A stretch of 64,000 nucleotides of DNA. It comes from Diphasiastrum complanatum. Its lineage: Eukaryota > Streptophyta > Lycopodiopsida > Lycopodiales > Lycopodiaceae. Where the stretch lies: NCBI GenBank assembly GCA_029204225.1, contig CM055111.1, positions 20,589,003 through 20,653,002 on the forward strand, read 5' to 3'. Below the pieces are notes generated by a model, which saw nothing but the letters and a program-made list of their open reading frames with translations, ran no database searches and had not been told where the DNA came from. Below, piece after piece: positions 12,901 to 20,842 of this stretch (position 1 is its first letter; each line of letters starts with the position of its first letter). The position numbers and the translations under genes were made by a program.

Positions 12901-15900
12901 CAAAAATCATCTCCAGAACCAATCCTCTAGAACCTAAGTCCAGTCGGCTCGCTGCTACGATGCCACTGTGTAAACTCATGGCTAGCTACCATCTGGCGCA
13001 ATGCAAGTCGAACCTAAAGCAACCACTCCAACATGATGAAGTGGTAGGCAAAGCGTGTGAATGTTGGCTTCTTCAAATCCAACAGGCTATATGTCCTGAA
13101 CAGGGGAGGGCCCTACTCTTCCTGTGACCAGGAAGATGGCACTAGATGTGATGGTGTCAGAGGAGGCCTCCTATTTCATGCATCAAAAGATCAATGCAAT
13201 GTGCTGCACACGAGGTCCATAAAATAGCAGGATAGTCCCTCTCCAAAAGCTCACCCATAGCATTGTCGGCGACCACCTACACCACATATTGCGCCCCCAC
13301 CTCAATGACTGTTGCATGTATATGCTCATAGATAAACTCACACTTCAACAACACCACCTTGGGAAGCATCCACACCCCTGAGAAATACAGTGCCCAACGA
13401 ACATGAAACCAAGATGTTGATAATAGGCCTACACCTAATATCAGTCCACCCATCCGATAGAATAGAGCAACCATATGTGGCCCAGGCATGTCATATGGGG
13501 CTAAGCTCTCTCATGATGCATGCATGCTCCTCTCTCGAATGGCGAGTATAAAGAGTGCATGTGGGGGGTCTCCAAGTGGCATCACAAGCTACAACCTCTC
13601 TCATCATGTCACGGAAGGTGGTGGTGTCGGCCAAGGCAAATGCAAGCATCCACTATGAAAAAAGTTGGCGTGTAATGGCTGCCTCATGGTGTGTCCACTA
13701 CCACCCTGTAGGCATGGCCCATTAATATCTACCCGCCCTGTCCTGTGTAGGTGCATGTAGTCGTGGCCTGACTCTAGGCCGTGCGTGTGCTCCACCCTCC
13801 CATCACCTCCCATAGTCATCATAGGAACTGCCGCCTCTGCTGAACCTGGGCCACTCCCCTCAAGAGGCCCTCCCCCAACTAACTCCCTTGATGGAAAAGC
13901 CTCTCCTGTAGATGACGGCCCTACTGCTATTGCTGATGGTGGCCGTAGTGGGCCTGCCTCTGTCAATGAGTCCATGATGGCCCTGCTACTGATGGACTAG
14001 GCCGTGATAGCCCTGCTGCTGTTGATAGACGCCATGATGGACCTGCTGTTAATGAACCAGGCTGCAAGGTACTGATGCACTAGGCCGTGATGGCCCTGCG
14101 CCAAAAGGTCTACCGCTAATACATGCCCTTGATCCTGTGCCAATGGAATCTAGCCGCCCACCAATCTATACCCTGGGCCCAGTCGCTGCTGCTCCTCCAT
14201 ATGTGCTTAATAAGCGCTCTTAATGAGGTGCAGGAACTGCCACACATGGGGCAATGCTCATGGTCTGCCCATCTGGCCTGGTCAAACCAAGCAACTGTGC
14301 TCTGATCCTTGTCGTCATGCTGCAAAGGGTAGCACTGCAAAACAAGCAACGCCATGTGCGTGCACCTGAACCTGTAAAAACTACAAGGGATCCACCTCCG
14401 CCCACACGCCCTTGTCCCACCACAGGCACGGCTATAGAAACCCTCAAGACGCTATAAAAAAGGTCAAAAACTCAATGGAAAGTGGATACGTGGAAAAAGG
14501 GAGGCTTCTCTTTTAAATACAGGTAACAGTACCAGCGCTCAAACAACTTCCAAACAAACTCACAAATGTAATGTTGCAGATGCTATTTTCTTTCCATTCA
14601 GGGGCCTACAATTATCCCTTCAATCAGAATGCACATAAATTTTGATACAACTCAAATGATACTAATACCCATGACTGCAAGAACCCTTACCTTTAGTGCT
14701 GTCTGCTTGCGCAAAAGGTCATTTGCTTTTATCATTACAGCTGTTACCCATGAAACTACGACCAAACCTGCTAACAACGCAGATGAATACAAAAGAAGAT
14801 GTTCAGATGCATACTGCAAGAAAGCAAATCATGTTTCTTTCAAGCAAGCAAGATGAAAATCTAAGATCCTGAAATGGAATGATTTCATACATCATTTATA
14901 GGGCAGGCTGCCACAATTCATTACACAGGTCATTTTGGATAAAAAAGGTCAGGAGATTACTTGAGCACATGAACATACATTGAACAGCCAAATCATAATT
15001 AGAAGATGTCTGATTGCTAAACAACAACTCCTTTTGAAGATTACACAAATTCGAGCTGAACATAATGGCCTTGCTTTGTTATCTTCCAAATAAAAAAAAT
15101 ACTGACAAAAGATGCGATGAGAACGCATGTTAAATATTAAGAAGCGACTTGAGTTACTCTGCTCTGAAATTTTTCAACTACAGATGAACAGAAAAAATAT
15201 GAAAGTACAAACACTGCTGAATCATAGTCCGAAAAAAATTCATCTGGGAACGGACTGGAGAAGAGTTGACCTATAGCCTAAACTGCAATCAAATATATGG
15301 CCAACTAGAAATTGTAGTTATTGCTTACAAATAAGATGACATAGTTGTAAAATAAACATTTAGATGACAAACCTCTTATACACGCCCTTCATAATATCCA
15401 CAAAATCAATCACAAATGTTAAAATAAAGCATTGTCACAGCTTTTCTTTTTGGCCAAAAGAATGTCTATAACCCACTTCCTTTAAAAAACAAATAGTGGT
15501 TACTGATGCTGCTGTCTTCTTAAGGAGGTTACTACTTGATATAGATCCACAACAAACTATGCACAAAGAAGGATAGCATATAAGAGACACGTGGGGCTAT
15601 TTTGGCTCCCAGAACCACGGGCGAAGTTATTAACAAACAAAAAATGATCACTGTTGAAATAAGCAATAAAGCATTTTTCTGCTACATAGCCAGATAGATT
15701 TGTGGAAAAGCCAAAAATCATGAAAATTCTAGCTTATCAGAATTAGAGATTGTTCATACCTTGCAGGTGCTCGCGAACAAAAACAATCAGCAGCAATACT
15801 GTGAAGGGCAAGACTTGCTCAATCCATCTGGAAAAAGGTTGAAAGTCATATCTTTGTGTGACTGCCTCTCTGTTGTTGCTGACCGCACCTGCGTCAGAGC

Positions 15901-16312
15901 CTTCAAAACCCTCGATGTTGACAGAACGTGGACTTGCTGATGGACTTGCCGGAGTATCACCCCCCATCGTTCTATGTGACTGTGAAGATGGTGGTGAATC
16001 AGCAGATGAATCTTCAAGTGCATTTCTGCCATGGGAAAAGGCAAAGCCTGCATTTCTTCTAATCTGCTCCTGCTCCCCAATTATCCTGATTGCAACCTCT
16101 GCTGCACTATCCCCTACACGCTCACCATTCACGGAAGAAACCCCAGAATCCAGCTCAGAGTAGTGAGATCTACCACGTATAAGACCTGAAAGCGACTCCA
16201 AAAGAATAGGTAAAGGAGAAGGAAGGTTTATAGACAGATGTTCCCCAAATCTTCGATAGGCACTACTTCTGTGGCCCTCAGAAACATGGCCTTCCATAGC
16301 CGATTGAGGCAT
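2563..16312 (-). CDS. RING finger and transmembrane E3 ubiquitin ligase (RNFT type), complete eight-exon gene, 446 aa
   Basis: Exons, 5' to 3' on the minus strand: 16312-15760, 14767-14691, 11858-11690, 11535-11447, 11273-11109, 10761-10684, 3082-2979, 2668-2563. All junctions are GT/AG, and the summed 1341 nt give 446 codons plus TGA. The N-terminal third is Ser-rich and probably disordered. Hydrophobic segments begin near residues 167-179 ([13 protein letters not shown]) and recur through about residue 325. The C-terminus is a canonical C3HC4 RING: C385-x2-C388-x11-C400-x-H402-x2-C405-x2-C408-x10-C419-x2-C422. From memory it closely matches Arabidopsis At5g01960. The family binds E2 enzymes through the RING and probably acts at a membrane (inference: ER). 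Start chosen at M-P-Q-S-A-M; a second ATG five codons on (16297) has a stronger Kozak context. Three hAT copies inflate the introns. Confidence 0.93.
2979..3082 (-). CDS. RNFT-type gene exon 7 (first two thirds of the RING)
   Basis: A 104-bp exon starting [11 protein letters not shown] and ending ...CEDCVSE plus TG before GTATGT (phase 2). It carries the first six zinc ligands of the RING (C385, C388, C400, H402, C405, C408). Confidence 0.95.
3641..3689. repeat. (CT)n microsatellite
   Basis: An uninterrupted run of about 24 CT units in intron 6 of the RNFT-type gene. Translated versions give meaningless Ser/Leu or Arg/Glu repeats. Confidence 0.97.
3690..3955. repeat. GC-rich minisatellite including a 53-bp tandem pair
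   Basis: G-rich sequence built from variants of ggaggccgcgtcgggagggc. From 3849 and again from 3902, a 53-bp unit starting cacagggaggggccagacag is repeated almost exactly. It sits directly beside the (CT)n tract and contrasts sharply with the AT-rich surroundings. Confidence 0.85.
4339..4372. repeat. Poly-G followed by (GA)n
   Basis: A run of about 14 G leads into about 10 GA units in intron 6. A short (AC)n/(ATAG)n run lies just upstream at about 4255-4275. Confidence 0.9.
4510..5155 (+). repeat. Imperfect tandem repeats, about 166-bp period, upstream of hAT 1
   Basis: The phrase aatccatgtgt followed by a T-run and ggcc recurs at about 4680, 4846 and 5010, with matching downstream blocks (tgcctrysggagactc types), giving a 166-167 bp period and at least three copies. 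A diverged single copy lies at about 7.72-7.87 kb before hAT 2. In both places a pyrimidine-rich cttttgcag or tttgtttgcag acceptor-like site follows, so the repeats may sit in a 5' intron of the transposase gene. Confidence 0.7.
5230..7240 (+). pseudogene. Decayed hAT transposase 1 (BED, DUF659, dimerisation remnants)
   Basis: Frames change and stops are frequent, but colinear pieces of a BED-DUF659 hAT transposase are visible. At about 5.25-5.52 kb is a degraded BED finger followed by [11 protein letters not shown]. At about 5.98-6.1 kb is the DUF659 start ([16 protein letters not shown]). At about 6.41-6.57 kb is [14 protein letters not shown] with [13 protein letters not shown]. At about 6.8-7.08 kb is the central segment ([20 protein letters not shown]). 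At about 7.16-7.23 kb is the dimerisation motif [14 protein letters not shown]. The part between the central segment and the dimerisation motif is missing, so the copy is internally deleted. The family cuts and pastes DNA with 8-bp target duplication. It lies antisense to the host gene. Confidence 0.8.
7321..7362. repeat. Perfect 17-bp hairpin
   Basis: TTGGACCTGAAATGAAC (7321-7337) and GTTCATTTCAGGTCCAA (7346-7362) are exact inverse complements around an 8-nt loop. The hairpin is flanked by A-rich runs, and variants of ggacctgaaac follow as short direct repeats to about 7430. Possibly a subterminal part of hAT 1. Confidence 0.9.
7720..9655 (+). pseudogene. Decayed hAT transposase 2, internally deleted and interrupted by a solo LTR
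   Basis: A leader resembling the repeats upstream of hAT 1 is followed by a start-like [15 protein letters not shown] at 7.91 kb and the BED finger [19 protein letters not shown]. The finger is cut at 8050 by a 441-bp solo LTR and resumes at 8497 ([31 protein letters not shown]). A low-complexity Gly/Ser/Ala linker follows. At about 9.11-9.17 kb the DUF659 start ([14 protein letters not shown]) runs directly into the C-terminal acidic tail [17 protein letters not shown]. The catalytic core and dimerisation domain are therefore absent. It is a deletion derivative that could only have moved with help from a full copy. Confidence 0.8.
8051..8491. mobile_element. Solo LTR, 441 bp, in the BED finger of hAT 2
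   Basis: The segment begins TGTTACAATCC and ends GGTCCCTAACA, with inverted ends TGTTA/TAACA. It is flanked by the perfect 5-bp duplication gttag (8046-8050 and 8492-8496). Removing the segment and one gttag restores an open BED-finger frame across the site, which confirms the edges. No internal LTR-element coding sequence is present, so it is the product of LTR-LTR recombination. The family is unknown. Confidence 0.88.
9721..9763. repeat. (GA)n microsatellite
   Basis: About 21 GA units, flanked by short direct repeats of the type ttcagtatggttcttTatgg (about 9673-9850) that probably belong to the tail of hAT 2. Confidence 0.95.
9875..9928. repeat. (GA)n microsatellite
   Basis: About 27 GA units in intron 6 of the RNFT-type gene. 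Confidence 0.95.
10056..10475. repeat. Direct duplication of a MITE-like unit, period 247 bp
   Basis: A block starting ttatacagatgtaatgctct at 10056 recurs at 10303. Each copy runs through agagctttcatctgatacc, catattgaccac, an A-rich stretch, and a self-complementary agaaacgcgtttct-type stem. The right end (gtgcaactatg, to about 10475) matches the terminal inverted repeat end of the MITE at 63.2-63.9 kb, so this is probably a member of the same hAT-type family. Confidence 0.75.
10684..10761 (-). CDS. RNFT-type gene exon 6
   Basis: A 78-bp exon, 26 codons, phase 0, encoding [20 protein letters not shown] and YATAEE. This is the linker between the last membrane segment and the RING. It is the last exon before the 7.6-kb intron filled with transposon remnants. 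Confidence 0.92.
11109..11273 (-). CDS. RNFT-type gene exon 5
   Basis: A 165-bp exon, 55 codons, phase 0 on both sides. It encodes [20 protein letters not shown] and then [17 protein letters not shown], the most conserved membrane portion of the family. Donor is GTTGCA, which is a weak but valid GT site. Confidence 0.93.
11447..11535 (-). CDS. RNFT-type gene exon 4
   Basis: An 89-bp exon (acceptor TTTAG, donor GTTTGT) that completes Asp and encodes [20 protein letters not shown] and a basic [10 protein letters not shown] tail, matching the family's central loop. Confidence 0.92.
11690..11858 (-). CDS. RNFT-type gene exon 3
   Basis: A 169-bp exon starting [10 protein letters not shown] and ending at ...IFIIILN plus one base before GTATGT. 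It encodes two hydrophobic stretches separated by a Pro/His-containing loop ([12 protein letters not shown]), a conserved position in the family as I remember it. Confidence 0.93.
12050..14445 (-). pseudogene. hAT transposase 3, nearly full-length, lightly decayed
   Basis: Minus-strand order: start-like [12 protein letters not shown] at 14.41 kb; BED finger [20 protein letters not shown] (usual His replaced by Gln); linker; DUF659 start near 13.64 kb ([12 protein letters not shown]); [20 protein letters not shown] and [15 protein letters not shown] at about 13.37-13.48 kb; [20 protein letters not shown] near 12.83-12.9 kb; [19 protein letters not shown] near 12.58-12.64 kb; and the dimerisation motif [20 protein letters not shown] at about 12.17-12.23 kb. 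Stops and a few frame changes show it is inactive, but all domains are present, unlike hAT 1 and 2. It lies in intron 2 of the RNFT-type gene, sense to it. Terminal repeats were not located. Confidence 0.85.
14691..14767 (-). CDS. RNFT-type gene exon 2
   Basis: A 77-bp exon between TTAGCAG acceptor and GTAAGG donor. It completes the Gly codon from exon 1 and encodes [19 protein letters not shown] and RKQTALK, a membrane segment followed by a basic loop. Only this acceptor, not the CAG at 14814, keeps the frame with exon 1. Confidence 0.92.
14768..15759 (-). other. Intron 1 of the RNFT-type gene, no further feature seen
   Basis: A 992-bp AT-rich intron between donor GTATGA and acceptor TTAGCAG. 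I see no transposon remnant in it. Confidence 0.85.
15760..16312 (-). CDS. RNFT-type gene exon 1 (N-terminus and first membrane segment)
   Basis: It encodes residues 1-184 plus one base of the next codon, ending ...VREHLQ then G before GTATGA (phase 1). It contains the Ser/Pro/Gly-rich cytosolic region and the first hydrophobic helix. The reading frame stays open 32 codons upstream of the chosen ATG, so an upstream start or an in-frame 5' leader cannot be excluded. Confidence 0.88.
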
Positions 16313-17430
16313 AATCTCACAAATATAAACAATGTTTCCAAAATAAATCCAGGTTATGCGTTGCAATTTTCCATCAGTGCTAGCCGTGTACGGCACAAGA
16401 CCAATCACATAATCTTCGGCAAGACAAACGAATCGGAATCACTCAAGTCTTCGGTGAGAAGCTTCCAAGCTCCATGTCCAGATGCAGTAGTTCTTCCTAC
16501 TCTTCGTCTCATGCAAAACAAATCATTGCCCTAGCAGAAGACGAAAGCAGGCAAACCTCTAAAGTAAGGCAAACGTGAGCTGAGAAGATACGCTTTACAG
16601 CAGAATGTCAAAATAGCACCAGTGGATCCACTCCAAAAAAAAAGGCTGAAATCATGATGAACTATTACTTATAATTCACCGAAGTGCAAAATTGCTTACA
16701 TACACATGCCTTCAAGCGGTTTCAGAAGCAATTGTGAGAAAAAGAAATTCCTCGCTCTGCAAGCGGAATGCAACCAACCTTCACATGAGTGATCGCCGTT
16801 CCATCCTTAAAGCTTCAAAACCTGGATCGGAACTGCTTCTCACAAGTTGATAGGGGAAGTCAAAAACCTCACCCCTGTCCAAAAGCCGCACCACCTATAT
16901 GTAAAGATCGCAATACCCTTAACCGCAAAGACGCAGCAACGTCATGTTTCTGATAAATTTGCTCTCAAACATGACAGAACCTTCCGCAAGAATGCCAAAT
17001 ATGCAATACAACTATTTAACTGCAAAAGCGCGGCAACTTCATGTTCCTGTTCATTTTACCCTCAACTATAGCCAAAACGTCACGTTTCTGGTAATTGTAC
17101 TCTCAAAAATAGGCGAAACTTTCACAGTTCTTGATAATTTTACTCTTAAGAATAAGAGCAGCTCTCAGAATTCACCTGAATGCCAAATATGGATGGAGAC
17201 GAAGCTGCTACCAGATCCAGAAATAGCCAGAGATGGCACGATCGTTGCATCAAAGGCTTGAAATCTTCAACCGGCGCTTGCTTCTCCTGCTGCTGCTGCT
17301 TCTCCTTCTGCCTTTCCTTCGATCGACGCACTCGCTCGGTTCCTATGCCATGGAATGCTGAAGAATAATAGAAAAGAAAGGAGAGAAGACGAAGCAAAGA
17401 AAACAGGGAAAATTGGAGCTTAAGGGGCAC
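16313..17430 (-). promoter_or_regulatory. Presumed 5' leader and proximal promoter of the RNFT-type gene
   Basis: Sequence upstream of the chosen start. A possible leader intron acceptor (TATATTTGTGAG) lies just before the ATG. On the minus strand, 17.15-17.43 kb carries a CT-rich stretch with tandem GCA-type triplets (cctgctgctgctgcttctcc on plus), typical of plant 5' UTRs. I cannot place the transcription start or a convincing TATA box, so the boundaries are guesses. Confidence 0.4.
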
Positions 17431-19263
17431 GAAATCTCCTCACCACGCCCCACTTGGATGCTTGCCACGCGTCAAGATCGGCACTCAAAATTCTAACATC
17501 TTGCTATGAACACGTGGCATTATTTGAATGCTTCTGATATAGATCCAACGGTGGCGGGACTAAGACCATGGCCTGCCACTGACATACCTCCGAGAATGGA
17601 GAGATATTATTATGGGATATTATGAGTTTTTATTATTAATATTAGAAAAATAAAATCCTAAAGTGAGTGGTGGTTTGCGTAAACTCATGGCAAAACTATA
17701 AATAATTGGTTTTTTTTTCAAATAATTGGTTTTCTTTGTGGTAAGAAAATTAGGATGAGTGTATTTTATTAATTATTTTATCACCCTTAAATGGTGCTGG
17801 TGGTGACGCTAATAATGGAAAGGGGTGGGTCTGCGCCCTTTTTTCTTTTTGAAATTTTTTTACATGCAGCTTTCGAATGTAGAAAGGTGCATGTTAAAGA
17901 TTTTACTTTTTTGACACGCACCTTTTGCGATAAAAGTGCATGTAAAAAAAACTACAGCAAAAAAAACACTAAAAAAAAAGTTAAAACTTAAATTACGACA
18001 GGGAAAGACTCCTCCTCGAGGCATTTTAAGGCCTTTTCTATGTTATTTCAATGAGAAATAACTACACAAACTCTAAAAAGAGAAAATATTAGTTGAACCT
18101 TTTTTTGCACTCCCAAAAGGGGGGGGGAGATTGCCAAGGTTTCGTAAAAGCACTTTTCTAAGTAAAAGCACCTTTCTAAGAAGGGGGAGAGAGGGCCATA
18201 GTTTTGTAAAGCACTTGTCTAAGGTGAATTTGAAAAGCCAATCTTTTTTCTAGAGTCAAAATGTTGAAGCCAAGCAAGATTGTTTTTATTTTTTGATTTA
18301 GGGTTGGAGCCTTTTTAGGTTTTGCATTTGAGAGAGAGAGAGAGAGAGAGACCTAAAACCTAAGTGTAAAACTAGCGCTTTAAGATATAAGAGAGTTGTG
18401 GTAAGTTGCAAAGGCCTTGCCATGATAGTGATGTTTTTCTTGAAAATGTATGAAAATATTTTTTGTCATAAAAGACTCTATACAAGGCCATGAGTTATTC
18501 TCAAAAACCAATTGTCTTATAGCAGAGTTGACATTTTTTTTTCTTATATGAACATTGATTTAAATTGTCCACCACAAGGGTGGAATGTATCAGGTAATGT
18601 CCATTGCGAGAGTCATTACCACATACAATTTGGGACTCACACTCAAGTGGCAGAGGCCACAAGTTGCCCGAGGACCACATTGTATGCGGTAATGGCCTGA
18701 CCAATGAAACATTACCACACGTAATTGCATTTGGGAGGAAATATTGGGCAGCTTTCTCAAACATTTTTTTTTCTAAAATGACCAAGATTTTATGGGACCT
18801 ACAGTATGCAATATAATATAGGCCCCAAAAAGGCCTAAAATTCTAACCAAAGGCAATTACGATATATTGCAGCTAGATATTACAGCTTGTACTTTGTATA
18901 TATTTCTTAATCTATGGTTAGATTTTCGAGAGAGAAAAAAATAAAGCAATTACGATATGATAATATTCAAAAACATGTATTAAATGAGTTTGTGAATGCA
19001 AATCTATAATTTTCATCAATGTTCATGTTAATGATTCATGATTTTTTTTTCCTCTCTTAAAATGTATAGTGAAGTCAACAAATATTTGAATGATCATTAC
19101 ACATTCATGATATCAATTTATGATGTTGATGTTAATCATATTAATGAATCATATAATAGTCACGATATTTGTTAACGATGTTTTAGCATTCCACAAAATT
19201 TATTGAGTAATCGAATTACTTTATTGGATGAAATTTTAGTCTAGTATTTGATAACATCGTCCA
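17431..19263. other. Intergenic AT-rich sequence, no gene recognised
   Basis: Contains a short (GA)n at 18332-18350, a G-run near 18120, and an inverted repeat at 18614-18694. The last 400 bp are very AT-rich with loosely repeated tattcatgat-type words, up to the target duplication of the gypsy element. Confidence 0.7.
18614..18694. repeat. Inverted repeat, 15 of 16 bp arms
   Basis: CATTACCACATACAAT at 18614-18629 pairs with ATTGTATGCGGTAATG at 18679-18694 apart from one position. The 49-bp centre contains a second short pairing (agtggc/gccac). Possibly a small foldback element; no target duplication was found. Confidence 0.65.
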
Positions 19264-19383
19264 TGTTACATACCTATGTAACTAGCAGTACTTCATACCC
19301 CTAACAGTCCATTTAGTGTTGGGGGCTATATGGCAAGGTACCCTTAGGATTAAGGGTATGTGCCCTTGGATAAGGACAGACAA
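19264..19383 (+). repeat. Gypsy 1 5' LTR, part a
   Basis: The first 120 bp of the LTR, homologous to 30281-30400 of the 3' LTR. Its last five bases (gacaa, 19379-19383) are the copia target site. Confidence 0.93.
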
Positions 19384-20065
19384 TGTTAAAAATTCACAAT
19401 TCTAGCTTGACTAGTTTTGGTCATATGACTTGTAAATAGTTAGATGGTCATGATGTGGCTTGTCACACGTGCCAAATAGCATAGGATTCCATTCATAAGG
19501 ATGTTGTCAAGTAGACCTAAGTGTTAGAACCTTTGGAATGAGTCCAAATTATGCTTAGATACAAGGGAGAAAAAATAGGAGCTATTTTTGGTAATTTTTG
19601 CATTGTTGAGAGATCTCCAAGATTCCAACCTTAACTTGGTAGGGATGAAAGATCCGCCAAAATTAGCATTAGGGATAGGTTTAGGGCTACTCATACCTGC
19701 CCAAAACCGTGATGGATCATGTATATATAGGTGATGATATCTCACCAAAATCAATCAAGCAATTTCATGATTTTTCTCTCATAATGGTGCAATTGCTCTC
19801 TATGTTCATAATTGTTTGAGTACTTGTGATTACTAATGATTATAGGATTGAATGTAGGTCTGGTGTACAGTACTCAGACTGTGGGAGGCCGTACTTTCAC
19901 ACGTGTGAAGCCTTCTTCAAGGATTTGGGCCATTTAGTGAGGTTCAAGCATAGATTTTTGATGGATTTTGATGGTTCAACTTGTGCTAATCTTATGAAAT
20001 CATAATCAATTGTTTCCCTCATCATTTCAAGTGTTTTAGGATCCTTATTTGCTGTAATTTTTACA
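19384..20065 (+). repeat. Copia 1 5' LTR, 682 bp
   Basis: Begins TGTTAAAAATTCACAATTC and ends ...GTAATTTTTACA, directly followed by the initiator tRNA-Met primer-binding site. Confidence 0.95.
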
Positions 20066-20842
20066 TGGTATCAGAGCCTAAAGGCTGGAATGAGCTAAAT
20101 CCTTGGTTTTCATTCAATTTGATCACAATTTTTGATCTAAATCTTGTGTAGATTGGATCTTAGCATCTAGTATTGATTCTAGAACTCAAAGTGAGTCAAA
20201 TACATTGGAGATTGGTGTTGTGTGACTTCATTTGCAGGTGTTTAGGTGTCTAAAACCAGAGGCAAAGTTGAATTCTCCAAGCATTGATTTCTAAGCAAGT
20301 TTTGGAGGTGATTTCATAGAGGAGGATTTCTAGCATTCAAGGAGAGGGAAGATCAGAGTTTTGGGGATTCTTCAAGGCTGTTCTAGGGTGTAGTAGGCAC
20401 CTCCTAAAGTGATTTAGGTTCAGTCCAACCATTGCTGGACTTATGCACCAAATTAGATCAATTTTTCATCAATTTTAATCATTTTTTGCTTGTGATTGGA
20501 TAGTAGATTGTGTTGCATCCTCATTAAGTTCCATTTAGATCTTTTACAAGTGATTTTGGAAGTATATTAGGTTGCTGAAATTCACTCTTGATCAGATCAT
20601 TTGGAATCTTTAATGTTCTTTATAGAAAGAGGGGCAATTTTACTAGTATTGTCTACTTCAATCAAGCAAGTGCATTGTTTCTAGTATTCTATGATTTGAT
20701 TTTGTTAGAGATCATTCTTAGATCTTTATAGGAAGTCTATTACTGATCTTTTCAGGTCCCTAAGAAGTGGGATAAGGTAGACCTTCAATCAAATCAATAG
20801 AAGTAACTTTCATTTGTGTCAAGTCCTTGATTAGGAGACTAG

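Noticed and set aside
15787..16163. Alternative frames inside RNFT exon 1
   Set aside because: They overlap the true coding frame, which is supported by phase continuity with seven further exons.
20066..20077. tRNA-like sequence TGGTATCAGAGC (also at 40919 and 50198)
   Set aside because: It is the retrotransposon primer-binding site complementary to initiator tRNA-Met, not a tRNA gene: no cloverleaf surrounds it.
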